Part shown: positions 1 through 11,599 of the stretch, in pieces | How positions within the stretch are numbered: position 1 is the stretch's first letter | Layout of the letters: each line of letters opens with the position of its first letter | DNA from: Paralithodes platypus | Lineage: Eukaryota > Arthropoda > Malacostraca > Decapoda > Lithodidae | Length of the DNA stretch: 64,000 bases | Direction: 5' to 3' | Assembly: GCA_032716605.1 (NCBI GenBank) | Contig: CM064506.1 | Coordinates: 19,702,600-19,766,599 of the forward strand | Notes under the pieces: model-generated | What the model was told of the DNA's origin: nothing | Seen by the model: only the letters and a program-made list of their open reading frames with translations | The model's database searches: none | Program-made: the position numbers and the translations under genes

Positions 1-345
1 TGTGTGTGGTAGTTGTGGTAGGTGAGCGTGGTAGTTGTGGTAGGTGTGTGTGGTAGTTGTGGTAGGTGTGTGGTATTTGTGGTAGGCGTGTGTGGTAGTT
101 GTGGTAGGTGAGTGTGGTAGGTGTGTGTGGTAGTTGTGGTAGGTGTGTGTGGTAGGTAAGTGTGGTAGGTGTGTGTGGTATTTGTGGTAGGTGTGTGTGG
201 TAGGTGAGTGTGGTAGTTGTGGTAGGTGTGTGTGGTAGTTGTGGTAGGTGAGTGTGGTATTTGTGGTAGGTGAGTGTGGTAGTTGTGGTAGGTGTGTGTG
301 GTAGTTGTGGTAGGTGTGTGTGGTAGGTGAGTGTGGTAGTTGTGG
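1..345. repeat. GTGGTAG-type minisatellite
   Basis: Irregular tandem array built from short blocks such as GTGGTAGTTGTGGTAGGTGA, with variant blocks lacking the middle part. It runs off the left edge of the window. No coding potential is visible. Confidence 0.9.
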
Positions 346-476
346 GTGAAGGGGGGGGGGGGGGGTGATGCAGGCAACCAGACGGACCGTGAAATGAGAA
401 CTCCCTCACCCCCCCCCCCATTTATTATCTCTCTCTCTATCTATCTATCTATATATCTATCTATCTATCTATATAT

Positions 477-518
<42 letters not shown>

Positions 519-560
519 GGTATATATATATATGTATATATTGTATATACCGGTATATAT
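346..560. repeat. Simple-sequence cluster: poly-G, poly-C, (TCTA)n, (TA)n
   Basis: A G run near 350-366, a C run near 411-419, a (TCTA)n stretch near 430-472 and an (AT)n stretch near 472-535 follow each other. The motif ACCGGT interrupts the AT run twice. Confidence 0.9.
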
Positions 561-769
561 TATTTATTTTTTTCCTCTTCATGCATTTTCTTTTTCTTGC
601 TTGATTTATCCTAAAAATTTCACACACCATAGTTGGAAAAATATATATAAAAAGTTAAGCCGAAGAAAGAGACCACGATAATAAAGATAGCCAGAGAGAG
701 GAAAAAAGTGAGGCAAAAGAATTATGTAGGAGAGGAAATGAGATTGTGAGATAGTGCTGATAAAGGAAG

Positions 770-775
<6 letters not shown>

Positions 776-836
<61 letters not shown>

Positions 837-866
837 TTGCGAGGGGTGGGGGGGGGGGGGGGGGTG
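776..866. repeat. (GA)n microsatellite followed by a G run
   Basis: About 28 GA units, then a short unique spacer, then a G run of roughly 20. It lies in otherwise unrecognised AT-rich DNA. Confidence 0.9.
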
Positions 867-1020
867 CGTATGCTAGTAAATAGAAACGTGAATTTTCTGT
901 GCCACCGAAAAAAAAGTAATATATATAATTACTGTATATATATATATATATATATAGTATACGTACCGTATTAAAATAATAATCGTTCAATAAGTCTTAG
1001 GTTGTAACACACCATTATTC

Positions 1021-1120
1021 GAAGACAATACTGTACTTTGGCGTTATACACCGTCAATAAGTATGGGCGTGAAGACAATACTGTACTTTGGCGTTATACA
1101 CCGTCAATAAGTATGGGCGT
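1021..1120. repeat. Two exact 50-bp tandem copies
   Basis: The 50-bp unit beginning GAAGACAATACTGTACTTTG occurs at 1021 and again at 1071, with the start of a third diverged copy at 1121. The copies look identical, so the duplication is probably recent. Confidence 0.85.
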
Positions 1121-1157
1121 GAAGAGGATACTTAAATTGTCCACAGTAGTTTACCCT

Positions 1158-1540
1158 TTAAGGGGGGTCACCGGCTTTTTTTTTCTCTCTCTCCTTTTTT
1201 CTCTTTCCCTGGCTTGTATCCATTTGGCCCCATTCAGCCAACTGTTTTAAGACGTTTATCCCCATCCAGGTGTCGATTTCTTCATGGCGAGCGATAGCGA
1301 GCCAGCATTGTATGGAGAAATCCGGCTTCGCCGGAGAAATTTTTCTATCGAAAAATGTACAAATTTAGCTTGCTGTCAAAACAAAAATGTATATATGTTG
1401 GCTCGCTACCGCTCTCCAGGAAAATATTGACACCTGGATGGAGGTAAACGTCTTAAAACAGTAGGCTGAATGGGGCCGAATGGATACAAGCCAAAGAGAG
1501 GGAGAGATAAAAAGAAGAAAAGCGAGGTGGGCTCCCTTAA
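1158..1540. mobile_element. TTAA-flanked foldback MITE, type A
   Basis: TTAA stands at both ends (1158-1161, 1537-1540). The arms are inverted copies of each other over about 150 bp: the left arm carries GACGTTTATCC, CCATCCAGGTGTCGAT and GGCGAGCGATAGCGAGCC, and the right arm carries their reverse complements. The centre has the hairpin TCCGGCTTCGCCGGA. The GCGAGCGATAGCGAGCC core recurs in about ten other elements of this window, called type A here. There is no transposase, so it would be non-autonomous. A TTAA target suggests a piggyBac-like transposase; that is inference. Confidence 0.75.
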
Positions 1541-2075
1541 AGGAATATTGGAAGTGGTAATTCCATGTTCTATAAGTATGAACAGGTACAGTCAAGAGCA
1601 TAAATAGCGACGCAGCCATTTGAATCAGTACCGAACACAAACAAGACACAGTACAATGCATTATCATAGCCTAGATGCTTCACAACTTGCCATTAATGGT
1701 TTAAAGATTCGAATTGGTGTAGCCTTATATATGCTGATGACTGTACCTGTAATAATCCAAGGTAAATCACTTTTATTAACCTTTATTGTATCAGTTTATT
1801 TTTACCCTGAATGTTTGTCCCTCTTCTGCACTGTAAGAAATCAAGGGTATGAAAAAGTAAACTAAATTATCGGGTTTATTGATAGTGATTTACCTCTCTA
1901 TCCTTGTATTAGATGGGTAGGCCTATATTAACACCCATATAGCTTTTAATGAGTAGATTATTACGGGGAATATTACCCTTATATATATATATTGATACAT
2001 TTTGTTGTGTGTGTATACTTTACTATTTCTAGTAGGCCCTATCTGTTGCCATTTGTTTCATAATTTGTCTTCATA

Positions 2076-2084
<9 letters not shown>
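1541..2084. other. Unrecognised AT-rich DNA
   Basis: No gene, splice pattern or repeat is recognised here. Open frames under 100 codons show no familiar motif. Confidence 0.6.

Positions 2085-2168
<84 letters not shown>
2085..2168. repeat. (CT)n microsatellite
   Basis: About 42 CT units. A shorter (GA)n run follows at 2261-2289, ending in a G run. Confidence 0.95.
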
Positions 2169-2173
<5 letters not shown>

Positions 2174-2257
2174 CATGCCTCCCCCATTCGTACAACTCTC
2201 CCCCGCTCTCCCTTTTCTTTTCATACCCCTTAAGGCATATGAATACACAAACACACC

Positions 2258-2289
<32 letters not shown>

Positions 2290-2295
<6 letters not shown>

Positions 2296-3090
2296 GGGGG
2301 GTAGCTAGCGATATAGGCCTATGTATATTTTGTAAATTGGTGATAAGCCTTGTATGTCAATTAAGCCTATGCCATTAATTAGTTATAGTGGAGGGCCGTA
2401 TCTTATCTTTGTCATTATTTGATTGATTAATAAGAAGTATATCAGGTGTGTGCGTGTGTGTGTGTGTTTGAGACAGAGAGAGAGAGAGAGGATAGGCCTA
2501 AGCCTATAGTAGGTAAGTCAGGCTTGTCAGGGAAAATGAGGGAATGAAATGAGATAAACAAAAATTAGAATAAGATATTAGCTAGATTGAAAATATAGGA
2601 ATATGTTTGCTAGACAAATAATTTATAGCAATGGTAATAAAAAAACAATTACTGTGATGATGGATGATGTATGTACGGTATGTATGTATGTATGTATGTA
2701 TGTATGTAGGTAGGTAGGTAGGTAATCAGGCACATACCTAATTGCTGGGGGTGGCCGACTCGAGACAGAGCCTGAACAGAAACCTTTGTTACAATTCTTA
2801 GGGTCCGGGACCACTTTTGCGTTCCCTCGCCCCTTTCTCTGTCTCGTTGAGTAGGATAATTATACAAAGGGAGGAGGATTCCTAGCCCCCTGCCCCCTTC
2901 CCCCTGAAGGATAAGTAAGACAGTAAAAGAGGCAGAAACGGCTAAGGTTCGATAGAGGATGCCAAACCTCACTCTGGATAGGACCAGAAGTATAGGGAAG
3001 TTTACATATGAATACATTATAATATATTAAGGGGTGGTGGAAAATAAATTGATGCTTACAAATAATGAGTTAATAATAGAAATCATGGTG
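2290..3090. other. Unrecognised DNA with small microsatellites
   Basis: Contains a (TG)n patch near 2450-2468 and a (GTAT)n/(GTAG)n run near 2676-2723. No gene is recognised. Confidence 0.6.
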
Positions 3091-3397
3091 TAATGAGAGA
3101 GAGAGAGAGAGAGAGAGAATGTAAAGTATGGGAAGAAATATGTAAATTCCGCATAACATTTAATTTAAAGTAGAGTATCCGAAAATGTGGTCAGAGGCGG
3201 ATGTGTGAGAGAGTAAGATAAAGAGAGGAGGCCTGATGAGGGGGGGGGGGAGGAGGAAGAAGAGGCCTATTGAAGAGTTTTTAAAGAGGTGGTGCTCTTA
3301 TTCTTGGTTCATTGAGGACGTTTAATGGGGAAGAGAGAGAGAGAGACGAAGTTTCAGCGAGGTATAAACTGTTACAAATAATTAGCTTACTGGAATC

Positions 3398-3472
<75 letters not shown>

Positions 3473-3529
3473 GGTTCGTAATAATGATCCCACTTTAATT
3501 CTGGACCTATATTATGTTGTAGTACAGTA

Positions 3530-3562
<33 letters not shown>
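3398..3562. repeat. (GA)n then (CT)n pair
   Basis: About 36 GA units at 3398-3469 and about 14 CT units at 3534-3562, 65 bp apart. Together they form an inverted pair able to fold. Confidence 0.9.
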
Positions 3563-3567
<5 letters not shown>

Positions 3568-3718
3568 TCTCCCTCTCATCTAGGCCTCGTGTCAATCAGC
3601 ATCAACGGGGGTGGTGTCATGCCTACGTGTCATACCTTGTACAATGTCGTGTCATAAGTGTCACAAGGGTTGGTGGTGGGCTGAGAATACTGATTGTGGG
3701 GATTGGTATTGTTGTTTA

Positions 3719-4016
3719 TGATGGTGGTGGTGTTGTTTATGTTTGTGGTGGTGATGATGGTGTTGGTGGTGTTGTTTATGTTTGTGGTGGTGATGATGGT
3801 GTTGGTGGTGTTGTTTATGTTTGTGGTGGTGATGATGGTGTTGGTGGTGTTGTTTATGTTTGTGGTGGTGATGATGGTGTTGGTGGTGTTGTTTATGTTT
3901 GTGGTGGTGATGATGGTGTTGGTGGTGTTGTTTATGTTTGTGGTGGTGATGATGGTGTTGGTGGTGTTGTTTATGTTTGTGGTGGTGATGATGGTGTTGG
4001 TGGTGTTGTTTCTGGT
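3719..4016. repeat. 39-bp GT-rich minisatellite
   Basis: Roughly seven to eight near-identical 39-bp units containing TGTTGTTTATGTTTGTGGTG. Because 39 is divisible by three, several frames stay open across it; this is a by-product of the repeat and not evidence of a gene. Confidence 0.95.
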
Positions 4017-4059
4017 TGTTGTGATGGTGTTGATGTTGGTGGTGGTGTTGTTTCTGGTG

Positions 4060-4440
4060 ATTGTGATGGTGGTTGTGGTGATGTTGGTTTTGTGTGTGGT
4101 GGTGATGGTGGTTGTGGTGGTGGTGGTGGTGGTTTTGATGATGGTGGTGTTGTTTGTGTTGGTAGTTGTGATGGTGGTTGTGGTGATATTGGTTTTGTGT
4201 GTGGTGGTGATGGTGGTTGTGGTGGTGGTGGTGGTGGTTTTGATGATGGTGGTGTTGTTTGTGTTGGTAGTTGTGATGGTGGTTGTGGTGATATTGGTTT
4301 TGTGTGTGGTGGTGATGGTGGTTGTGGTGGTGGTGGTGGTGGTTTTGATGATGGTGGTGTTGTTTGTGTTGGTAGTTGTGATGGTGGTTGTGGTGATGTT
4401 GGTTTTATTTGTGGTGGTCGTTGGTGTCGTTGGTGGTGGT
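4060..4440. repeat. 105-bp GGT-rich minisatellite
   Basis: Three or more copies of a 105-bp unit (for example TGTTTGTGTTGGTAGTTGTG at 4151 and 4256). It continues the GT-rich tract of the preceding array and keeps the reading frame for the same trivial reason. Confidence 0.9.
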
Positions 4441-5049
4441 TGTAGTAATGGTGGTGGTGTTAATTGTGGGCTTGTGCTGGTGATATTGGTAAGGAGAGGA
4501 TCGTGGTTATGGTGGTGATGGGGCGCTAGGGTATTTCATTATTTGTGATGGTGTTTGAAGCTTTAGGTGAACCAGTACTATTTGTGTGTTGTTGTTGGTG
4601 GTGGTGTAGGGACAATTGAGTATAGTAGTGGTGTAGTTAACTTAGCCTATTAATATTTGTGTTGTGGAGGTGGTAGTGGTTGTAGTTGTGGTGGGGACGA
4701 AGGATGGCGTTGGAGGATTATTATATTTATTATATTTTAGGTGATTGTGATAGTGGTGGTGGTAGTGGTAGTGGTGAGTTACATAAACCATGTTTTTTTT
4801 CGGTTGTAGTAATGCTTTGTTTTTAGTTTCATGATTGAGTGTGGTAGAGTACATTCTGATTAGGAATGTACTGGTGTGTGTGTATGTGTGTGTTACTCAG
4901 TTACTTGTTCGTCAAGGGGAATCCACGCAATGCGAGCTAAGCTCATTATTATCGCGCCTCCTTAACTGGGAATGTATTGCGTGAAATGCATGTTAAGTGT
5001 TTTATGTACTGTTGGAATGGCTGTGGATGTGTGTGTAGTCTGTATTTTA

Positions 5050-5345
5050 GCCAATTGGCGACATCGGAAACGAAGGCTTAGGGTGGATCTGTATGGTACC
5101 ATTCTCACTATAGACGGTACCGTCTCGCCCGAAGGCTTAGGTAGCCATCAGCTTAGATGAACCATATTATACCCATCTCGCCTTGTACCATTTTTGCCAA
5201 CCCCAGATGGGACGTCACAACGTCGTCCACTTATTCCAGGTACCTATTTACAGCTAGGTGAACTGAGGCTAACACATGAAAGGAGACAAGCCCAATTTGT
5301 CTCCGCCCGGCCGGGAATTGAACCCCCGACCCCTCGTGTGTGAGA
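5050..5345 (-). mobile_element. tRNA-derived SINE
   Basis: Read on the minus strand from about 5345, the sequence has a pol III B-box-like motif (GGGTTCAATTCCCGGCC), then a body containing GTTCACCTAGCTGTAAATAG. I associate that block with SINEs of decapods and other invertebrates. No clear A box or target duplication was found, so the 5' end may be missing. The outer part repeats GGTACC motifs (about 5095-5120). The boundaries are approximate. Confidence 0.55.
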
Positions 5346-5470
5346 CGAGAGAAACAGAGTGTGTGTGTGTGTGTGGCGTCAGTGTCTGAGTTTGTGTGTA
5401 TCTGTGTCTCAGTAAGTGTGTGTCTTTGTGTGCGTGCGTGTGTGTGTATATGTATGTATGTCTGTGAGGT
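5346..5470. repeat. (TG)n-rich stretch
   Basis: Interrupted TG dinucleotides and GTATGTATGT patches. No gene is seen between here and the GA run at 5752. Confidence 0.8.
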
Positions 5471-5743
5471 GGGTTATGACATGTAAAGATTGGAATCTCT
5501 GGAATAGGAGGGATTAGGAATGAGGACTCCCGAGAATGTTAACTTGGAGAGGGAATTTGGCTAGGGATCGGGAGGGATTGGGACGGCTCCAGGGGTTAGA
5601 AGAATAGGGGATTTGGTTTAGGGGGGCTGGAATGGGTCTGGATGAGACAGAGAGAGAGAGGGGGTGGGGGGAGAGACTATGTGAAGAGACAAAAGATGAT
5701 ACTACAGAGAAAGCTTGAACGTAGAGATACAATAGATAAATAG

Positions 5744-5862
<119 letters not shown>

Positions 5863-5919
5863 GGGAGAGAAAATAGAGTACAGTGTGAGGAAATAGATAG
5901 TCGGAGAGAAGGATTATGT

Positions 5920-6540
5920 TTAGTACCGTACCTCTTGAAGTAGAAGCTGGGAGGAGAAGGAAGATGAGATGGAGGAGGAAGAGGAGAAGACGGAGACAGA
6001 TGAGGTGGAGGAGGAAGAGGACAAGGAGACGGATGAGAAAGGGAAGAGGAAAATGATTAGGAGAAGGAAAAAATAAGAAGAGGAAGAAGGAAGAAGAGGA
6101 GGAAGATGAAGAGCTGAAAGACATGTAGAAGAAGGGGAGGAGCAAAATGAGATATTCTTGTGTAAATTTGAGAGAAGAGCTTGAGTACTGTGATAATGAT
6201 ATGAGTAAAAGAATGGGGAAGAAGAAGTAGAGGAGTAGCAGAAGATGAAGTAGGAATATTGCGTAAATGAATATATGAAGGAGGAAGAGAGTAAACAGAG
6301 TAAAGTGAGAGACAAGAGAAAGGCCGAGAGAAGGATTATGTTTAGTACCTCTTGAAGTCGGAGCAGGGAGGAGGAGGAGGAGGAAGAAGATGATGAAGGA
6401 GATAAGAAGGAAGATGATATGAAGGAGGAAGAGGAGAAGGAAGATGAGATGGAGGAAGAAGATGAGATGTAGGAGGAAGACGAAGAAGGAGGAGGAGGTA
6501 AATTGAAAAGTACTTGGGTAAAATAGAGAGAACCAGAGAA
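5920..6540. repeat. Polypurine GAGGAAGAA-rich tract
   Basis: About 600 bp are overwhelmingly A and G on the plus strand, in irregular GAGGAGGAAGA blocks. A roughly 25-bp block (from AGAGAAGGATTATGTTTAGT) occurs near 5905 and 6330, so part of the tract is an internal duplication. The long open frame on the other strand is rich in Leu, Ser and Phe as expected from pyrimidine repeats, so I do not call a gene. Confidence 0.8.
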
Positions 6541-6775
6541 GTGTGTTATTGACGAGGAAGAAGGAGAAGAAAGTGTTAGAAAATTGGAAGTTCATTCGAA
6601 AATAGAGGGGCTGGGGGGTGAATAGTTCCTTACGATGGTGATTGGGAGAAGCAGAGTAGAAAAAATCGAAATACATGGAGAAATCTAGACGTAGGAGAGG
6701 ACCCATTTTTGAAGGCTGCTGAGGGTGATGAGGAAGACGACAAATACAAGAATGAGAAGTTGGGAAAGTAGTTAT

Positions 6776-6779
<4 letters not shown>

Positions 6780-6810
<31 letters not shown>

Positions 6811-7050
6811 ACACACACACGTAATGGAGAGTTACGAGGGTGTTGGTTGTTGATGGTTAGTTCCTACACCTGCTGTCTAACTCTAACTATCTCACTCTCA
6901 CTCACTCACTCTCACTCTCACACACACACGCACACGCACACACGCAAACGCACACGCACACGCACACACACACATACACATACACACATACTGTACTCTC
7001 TCTTGTTCTCTCTCTCTCTTTCTCTCGTTTTCTCTTTATATGATTTATAT
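6780..7050. repeat. (GA)n, (CA)n and (CT)n cluster
   Basis: GA units near 6780-6806, CA/CGCACA units near 6919-6990 and CT-rich sequence near 6998-7033. Confidence 0.9.
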
Positions 7051-7216
7051 TACACACACACTCCTGCACGTAATCTAACTAAAGTATATATTTGTATTTA
7101 CCAGTATCTATTGAGCTAGGTTATCCAGCTCTGTCTATGTAAAAAATATAAACTAATAGAATGAATATATACGTGTATGCGGTGCTATAAATTAAAATTA
7201 TCAAGCATTCTTCTAA

Positions 7217-7258
7217 ACACCGACACCCACCCACCCACCCTCACCCCCACCCACCCAC

Positions 7259-7322
<64 letters not shown>
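7217..7322. repeat. (CCCA)n followed by (TA)n
   Basis: A CCCACCCA block is followed directly by about 31 TA units ending in ACCGGT. Confidence 0.9.
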
Positions 7323-7323
<1 letters not shown>

Positions 7324-7429
7324 GGTATATATATATTTATATATTGAAACAGACACATTATTTCTCTATTTACACCGTTATCATAAAAACAAAACGAATA
7401 TATGTATTCCTTTCGTGACATTCTCTTTC

Positions 7430-7745
7430 ATTTTTTTTCTCTTCTCTCTCCTCCTCTACTCTCTTCCCACTCCTCTTCTCTCTCTACTCTCTTCCCTCTT
7501 TTCTCTATTCTCGTCTACTCTCTTCCCTCTCTTCTCTACTCTCTTCCCTCTTCTCCTCTACTCTCTTCCCTCTATTCTTCATTCGCCTTTAATCTTTTCC
7601 CTCTTCTCTTCTTTCTTCCCTCTTCTCTTCCTTCTCTTATCTTCTTCTCTTCTCTCTCTCCTCCTCTATTCCCTTCCCTCTTCTCTTCTCTTCCTCTCTT
7701 CTCTTCCCTCTTCTCTCCTCTGTGCTACCCTTCTATCTCTCCCTT
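7430..7745. repeat. Polypyrimidine CTCTTCC tract
   Basis: Over 300 bp of almost pure C and T on the plus strand, in irregular CTCTTCCCTCTTCTC blocks. It is followed to about 8210 by TGTCTGT-rich sequence. Confidence 0.85.
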
Positions 7746-8210
7746 TCATCCAATTACTCTTCTTCTTTTCATGTATCATATTTTTCCTATCTCCCTCCTA
7801 TGTCTGGTTCTGGCTGTGTGTTTCTGTTAATATGTATGTGTGTCTGTTAATATGTCTGGCTGTGTGTGTATGTGTGTTTATATGTTTGGGTGTGTGAGTG
7901 TGTTTCTGTTAATATGTGGCTGTCTGCATGTGTCTGTGTCTGCAAATATGTCTGTCTGTATCTGTTTATAGGTATGTGAATGTGTGTCAGGTATTATGAC
8001 TGTCTGTGTCTTTATATTTATCTGTGTGAGTTCGTGTCTGTTAGTATGTCTTGTGTGAGTTTCTCTGTGTTTATATGACTGTACAGTATGTCTGTTAATA
8101 TGTCTGTCTGTCTGTTAGTCCTTTCTCTCCATGTCCATCTTTTCATTTACCCGACCCTATTTAAATACTTGTGTATCTCCCTTTGTCTGTCTGTCTGTCT
8201 GTCTGTCTAC
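7746..8210. repeat. TGTCTG/TATGTG-rich degenerate repeat
   Basis: Loose repeats of TGTCTGTTAATATGTCTG and a (CTGT)n run near 8186-8207. No gene is recognised. Confidence 0.7.
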
Positions 8211-8317
8211 ATTTATCTTTCTATGTACTGTACCCATGTACCCGGTGTACCGGTATATTAAGTTTATCATTACCTATATGTTGACGTGTCTCGTAACTGT
8301 TCATCAATACCGTACAC

Positions 8318-8525
8318 TTAATGGGGGGTGAGTCTTCTGGACCCCCCTCACCCTCATGCTTAGCCCCATTAATGGGGGGTGAGTCTTCTGGACCCCCCTC
8401 ACCCTCATGCTTAGCCCCATTAATGGGGGGTGAGTCTTCTGGACCCCCCTCACCCTCATGCTTAGCCCCATTAATGGGGGGTGAGTCTTCTGGACCCCCC
8501 TCTCCCTCATGCTTAGCCCCATTAG
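8318..8525. repeat. 51-bp tandem repeat, four copies
   Basis: Units start at 8318, 8369, 8420 and 8471 and each begins with TTAATGGGGGGTGAG. The unit resembles the terminal part of the type A TTAA elements (GGACCCCC, CCCTCATG and TTAGCCCC blocks), so the array looks like an amplified transposon end. Confidence 0.9.
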
Positions 8526-8760
8526 TTTTGACATTTTAAGACGTTCGTCCTATTAATTTGGCCAATTTAAGACGTTTGCTCCGTTAGTTGCCGGTTTTAA
8601 GACCTTCCGCCCCATTTCTTTGTCAATTTTAAGACCTTTTGTACCAGTTAGGTGTCGAATATTTCCTGGCGAGCGATAACGAGCCTGCAGAGGTTAAGAG
8701 TTAGAGTTTCTGCCTAGCTATACTAAACAGGGTCTAGTGAAGAATGTATGCTGCTGTCGG
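8526..8760 (+). mobile_element. Degenerate type A element fragment
   Basis: Contains the type A landmarks TTTTAAGACGTTCGTCC, ACCTTTTGTACCAGTTAGG and CCTGGCGAGCGATAACGAGC, then diverges after about 8695. The right half is missing. Confidence 0.65.
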
Positions 8761-8793
8761 TTTACCTATTACCCACCCTGCGTATAGTGATCT

Positions 8794-9168
8794 TTAAGGG
8801 GGTACAACTCGCTTTTTATGGACCCCCTTCTCCCTCATGTTTAGCATATTAGTTTTGAAATGTTAAGACGTTCCTTTCATTAGTTTGGCAATTTTACTAC
8901 CTTTCGCCCCATTTCGTTGTCAATTTTAAGACCTTTCGTGCAAATTTAGGTGTCGGATTTTTTCCTGGCGAGCGATAGCGAGCCTGTAATTTTAAGAGGA
9001 ATCGGCCTTCGGCCGGGACATTTTCTATCGAAATATGTACAAATTTATCTAGAAGGGGGGTCTAGGGAGTGTTTTTTTAAGCTTGATAGAAGGTCTAGCG
9101 ATGAAACTAAAAAATAAATGAATAAATGAATTAATAGCCCACAAACTAAGTAGAACCCCCTTAATATG
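8794..9168 (+). mobile_element. TTAA-flanked MITE, type A, full copy
   Basis: Bounded by TTAA at 8794-8797 and 9165-9168. The order of landmarks is the TTAAGGGGGTAC end, GGACCCCCTTCTCCCTCATG, AGACGTTC, GGCGAGCGATAGCGAGCC, the hairpin GGCCTTCGGCC, GTACAAATTTATCT, TTTTTTTAAGCTTGATAGAA and the CCCCCTTAA end. It has no coding capacity. The uninterrupted TTAAGCTTGAT at about 9077 is the empty-site counterpart of the nested insertion at 59820-60053. Confidence 0.8.
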
Positions 9169-9219
9169 GACACGAGACACGAGATTAGACGTTTGGTGTG
9201 CAGTGGTGGTGTGATGGAG

Positions 9220-9400
9220 GAGAGGAGCTTAGTCTCTCTCTCTCTCTTATTCTCTTTATCGGTCTCTATCTCTCTCTCTTTGGCTCGGTTTCTCTCACTC
9301 TTAGTTTCTCGCTTTCTCTCACTCTCTCTGACTCGCTTTCTCTCTCACTCTCTCTCTCACACACACTCACTCTCTGTCTCTCTCTCTGTGCGTGCGTGTG
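9220..9400. repeat. CT-rich degenerate simple sequence
   Basis: TCTCTCTC blocks interrupted by CACT and GGCT motifs. No gene is recognised. Confidence 0.75.
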
Positions 9401-9455
9401 TGTGCTTCATTTTTATGTATTAGTAAGTTACGCTACGCTTAAGATGATGGATGAG

Positions 9456-9557
<102 letters not shown>

Positions 9558-9694
9558 GGTGTTTTGCTCTCGGGGAAGCATTATATTGAAGTTAGTTATT
9601 CATCAATCATCCTATCAAAAACTGACGAAGCATATAGTTATTATTTAATAGATAACAGCGAATTACGTCAAATTACTGAGGGGGTTAAATTATA

Positions 9695-10764
9695 CTTAAT
9701 TGTGTTCAAATAATAAGGGTTTCAACCTTTATCGTGTTCAAATAATAGGAGTTTCAATCTATATCGTGTTCAAATAAGGGTTTCAATATTTATTGTGTTC
9801 AAATAAGGGTTTCAATCTTTATCGTGTTCAAATAAGGGTTTCAATCTATATCTTGTTCAAATAAGGGTTTCAATCTTTATCGTGTTCAAATAATAAGGGT
9901 TTCAACCTTTATCGTGTTCAAATAATAAGGGTTTCAACCTTTATCGTGTTCAAATAAGGGTTTCAATCTATATCGTGTTCAAATAATAAGGGTTTCAACC
10001 TTTATCGTGTTCAAATAATGGCTTCAATCTATATCGTGTTCAAATAAGGGTTTCAATCTATATCGTGTTCAAATAAGGGTTTCAATCTATATCGTGTTCA
10101 AATAATAAGGGTTTCAACCTTTATCGTGTTCAAATAATGGCTTCAATCTATATCGTGTTCAAATAAGGGTTTCAATCTATATCGTGTTCAAATAAGGGTT
10201 TCAATCTTTATCGTGTTCAAATAAGGGTTTCAACCTTTATCGTGTTCAAATAAGGGTTTCAATCTTTATCGTGTTCAAATAAGGGTTTCAACCTTTATCG
10301 TGTTCAAATAATAAGGGTTTCAACCTTTATCGTGTTCAAATAAGGGTTTCAACCTTTATCGTGTTCAAATAAGGGTTTCAATCTATATCGTGTTCAAATA
10401 AGGGTTTCAATCTTTATCGTGTTCAAATAATAAGGGTTTCAATCTTTATCGTGTTCAAATAAGGGTTTCAATCTATATCGTGTTCAAATAAGGGTTTCAA
10501 TCTTTATCGTGTTCAAATAATAGGGGTTTCAATCTATATCGTGTTCAAATAAGGGTTTCAATCTTTATCGTGTTCAAATAATAGGGGTTTCAATCTATAT
10601 CGTGTTCAAATAATAAGGGTTTCAATCTATATCGTGTTCAAATAAGGGTTTCAATCTTTATCGTGTTCAAATAATAGGGGTTTCAATCTACATCGTGTTC
10701 AAATAAGGGTTTCAATCTTTATCGTGTTCAAATAATAAGGGGTTCAATCTTTATCGTGTTCAAT
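9695..10764. repeat. 29/32-bp AT-rich minisatellite
   Basis: About 35 tandem units of the type GTGTTCAAATAAGGGTTTCA plus ATCTTTATC. Units differ mainly by a 3-bp ATA insertion (AAATAAGGG against AAATAATAAGGG) and by CTTT/CTAT/CCTT variants. There are no unique spacers between repeats, so it is not a CRISPR array. Confidence 0.95.
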
Positions 10765-10797
10765 GAGCTCACATAAAAATATTGAAAACATTTCTAT

Positions 10798-11064
10798 ATG
10801 TATTTTGTTAACATACAATGTTTACAGTGTAGTCTCTGCAGGGTAACAAACTGGGGCAATTATGATTTAGATTGGAATGAGTACCGGTATGAGATAGAAT
10901 ATAGGAACATTGAAATGATTTTACATTGTTTTGGCCATTTTGTCACTTCCAAACACTTAATAAGAACTGTGAAGCATAAATTTAACTGTGCATACTGTAT
11001 GCCTATGATTATGAGGGAGACAAAAGGAAAAACTGCTTGTAACAAGTGTCTCTCCAAAAGTTGA
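10798..11064 (+). other. Small cysteine-rich open frame, unidentified
   Basis: An 88-codon frame between the minisatellite and unrecognised DNA. The C-terminal 25 residues carry two CxxC pairs about 11 residues apart (C-A-Y-C then C-N-K-C), and another CxxC lies near the N-terminus. The spacing is loosely like the terminal zinc-binding domain of piggyBac-type transposases, which would suit the many TTAA elements nearby. No catalytic core is visible and the frame could be chance. I would not treat it as a gene without support. Confidence 0.2.
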
Positions 11065-11514
11065 AAGAGTGACAGAGGCAAATTAAGTGCGGTTGGTGGT
11101 CATCTTCAAAAATGTGTTTTATGGTGTATTGGGAAGAAGTGTGGTGTGCTTGTTTAGTGTTACGAAATTAATAGGAGGAGGTGTTTGTGAGAGCTAGCTG
11201 GATTACTCTCTGTGTAGGTGAGACACAAACAGAAACAGTGATGTAGGTCAGACAAATGAAACAGGGGTTCCAGTAACTCCTTATCACATGCCTATGAGGC
11301 CTCCCCTGGGTATTGCCCTGCCCGAATGGTGTCTACAATCTCCCCAGTAATGTTGACTAAAAAAAAGGGAATAAATAGGTCCCTCGTTTAACACACTAAG
11401 TCTGTGCCCTGCCGAGTATGACAGGCTAGGGAATATAATGCGAATTTATGCCCTTGTCAGGCTTTCGGGCGAGGCCTTTAATAATAGAAGCATAAAAATA
11501 AACTAGGTGTTTGT

Positions 11515-11597
11515 GTTGGTGATGAAGAAGAATGGTGATGGGACGCGGCCTTGAGGCACACTGGCCACCACTTTGGTACTGGTCACGCTCGCTAGAT
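11515..11597 (-). pseudogene. Tiny reverse transcriptase relic (LINE)
   Basis: Read on the minus strand, the sequence just before 11520 translates to V-P-Q-G-R-V-P-S-P-F-F-F-I-T. This matches the conserved VPQGSxLSPxLF block of non-LTR retrotransposon reverse transcriptases. Only about 25 codons are recognisable and no other domain remains. It is probably an eroded LINE fragment. Confidence 0.4.
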
Positions 11598-11599
11598 TA

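Noticed and set aside
3627..4518. Two overlapping ~270-codon frames with repeated peptides
   Set aside because: Repeat units of 39 and 105 bp are multiples of three, which keeps several frames open. Two overlapping frames being open together argues against coding.
9695..10764. Array of ~29-bp repeats resembling a CRISPR
   Set aside because: Repeats are directly tandem without unique spacers, there are no cas genes, and the DNA is eukaryotic.
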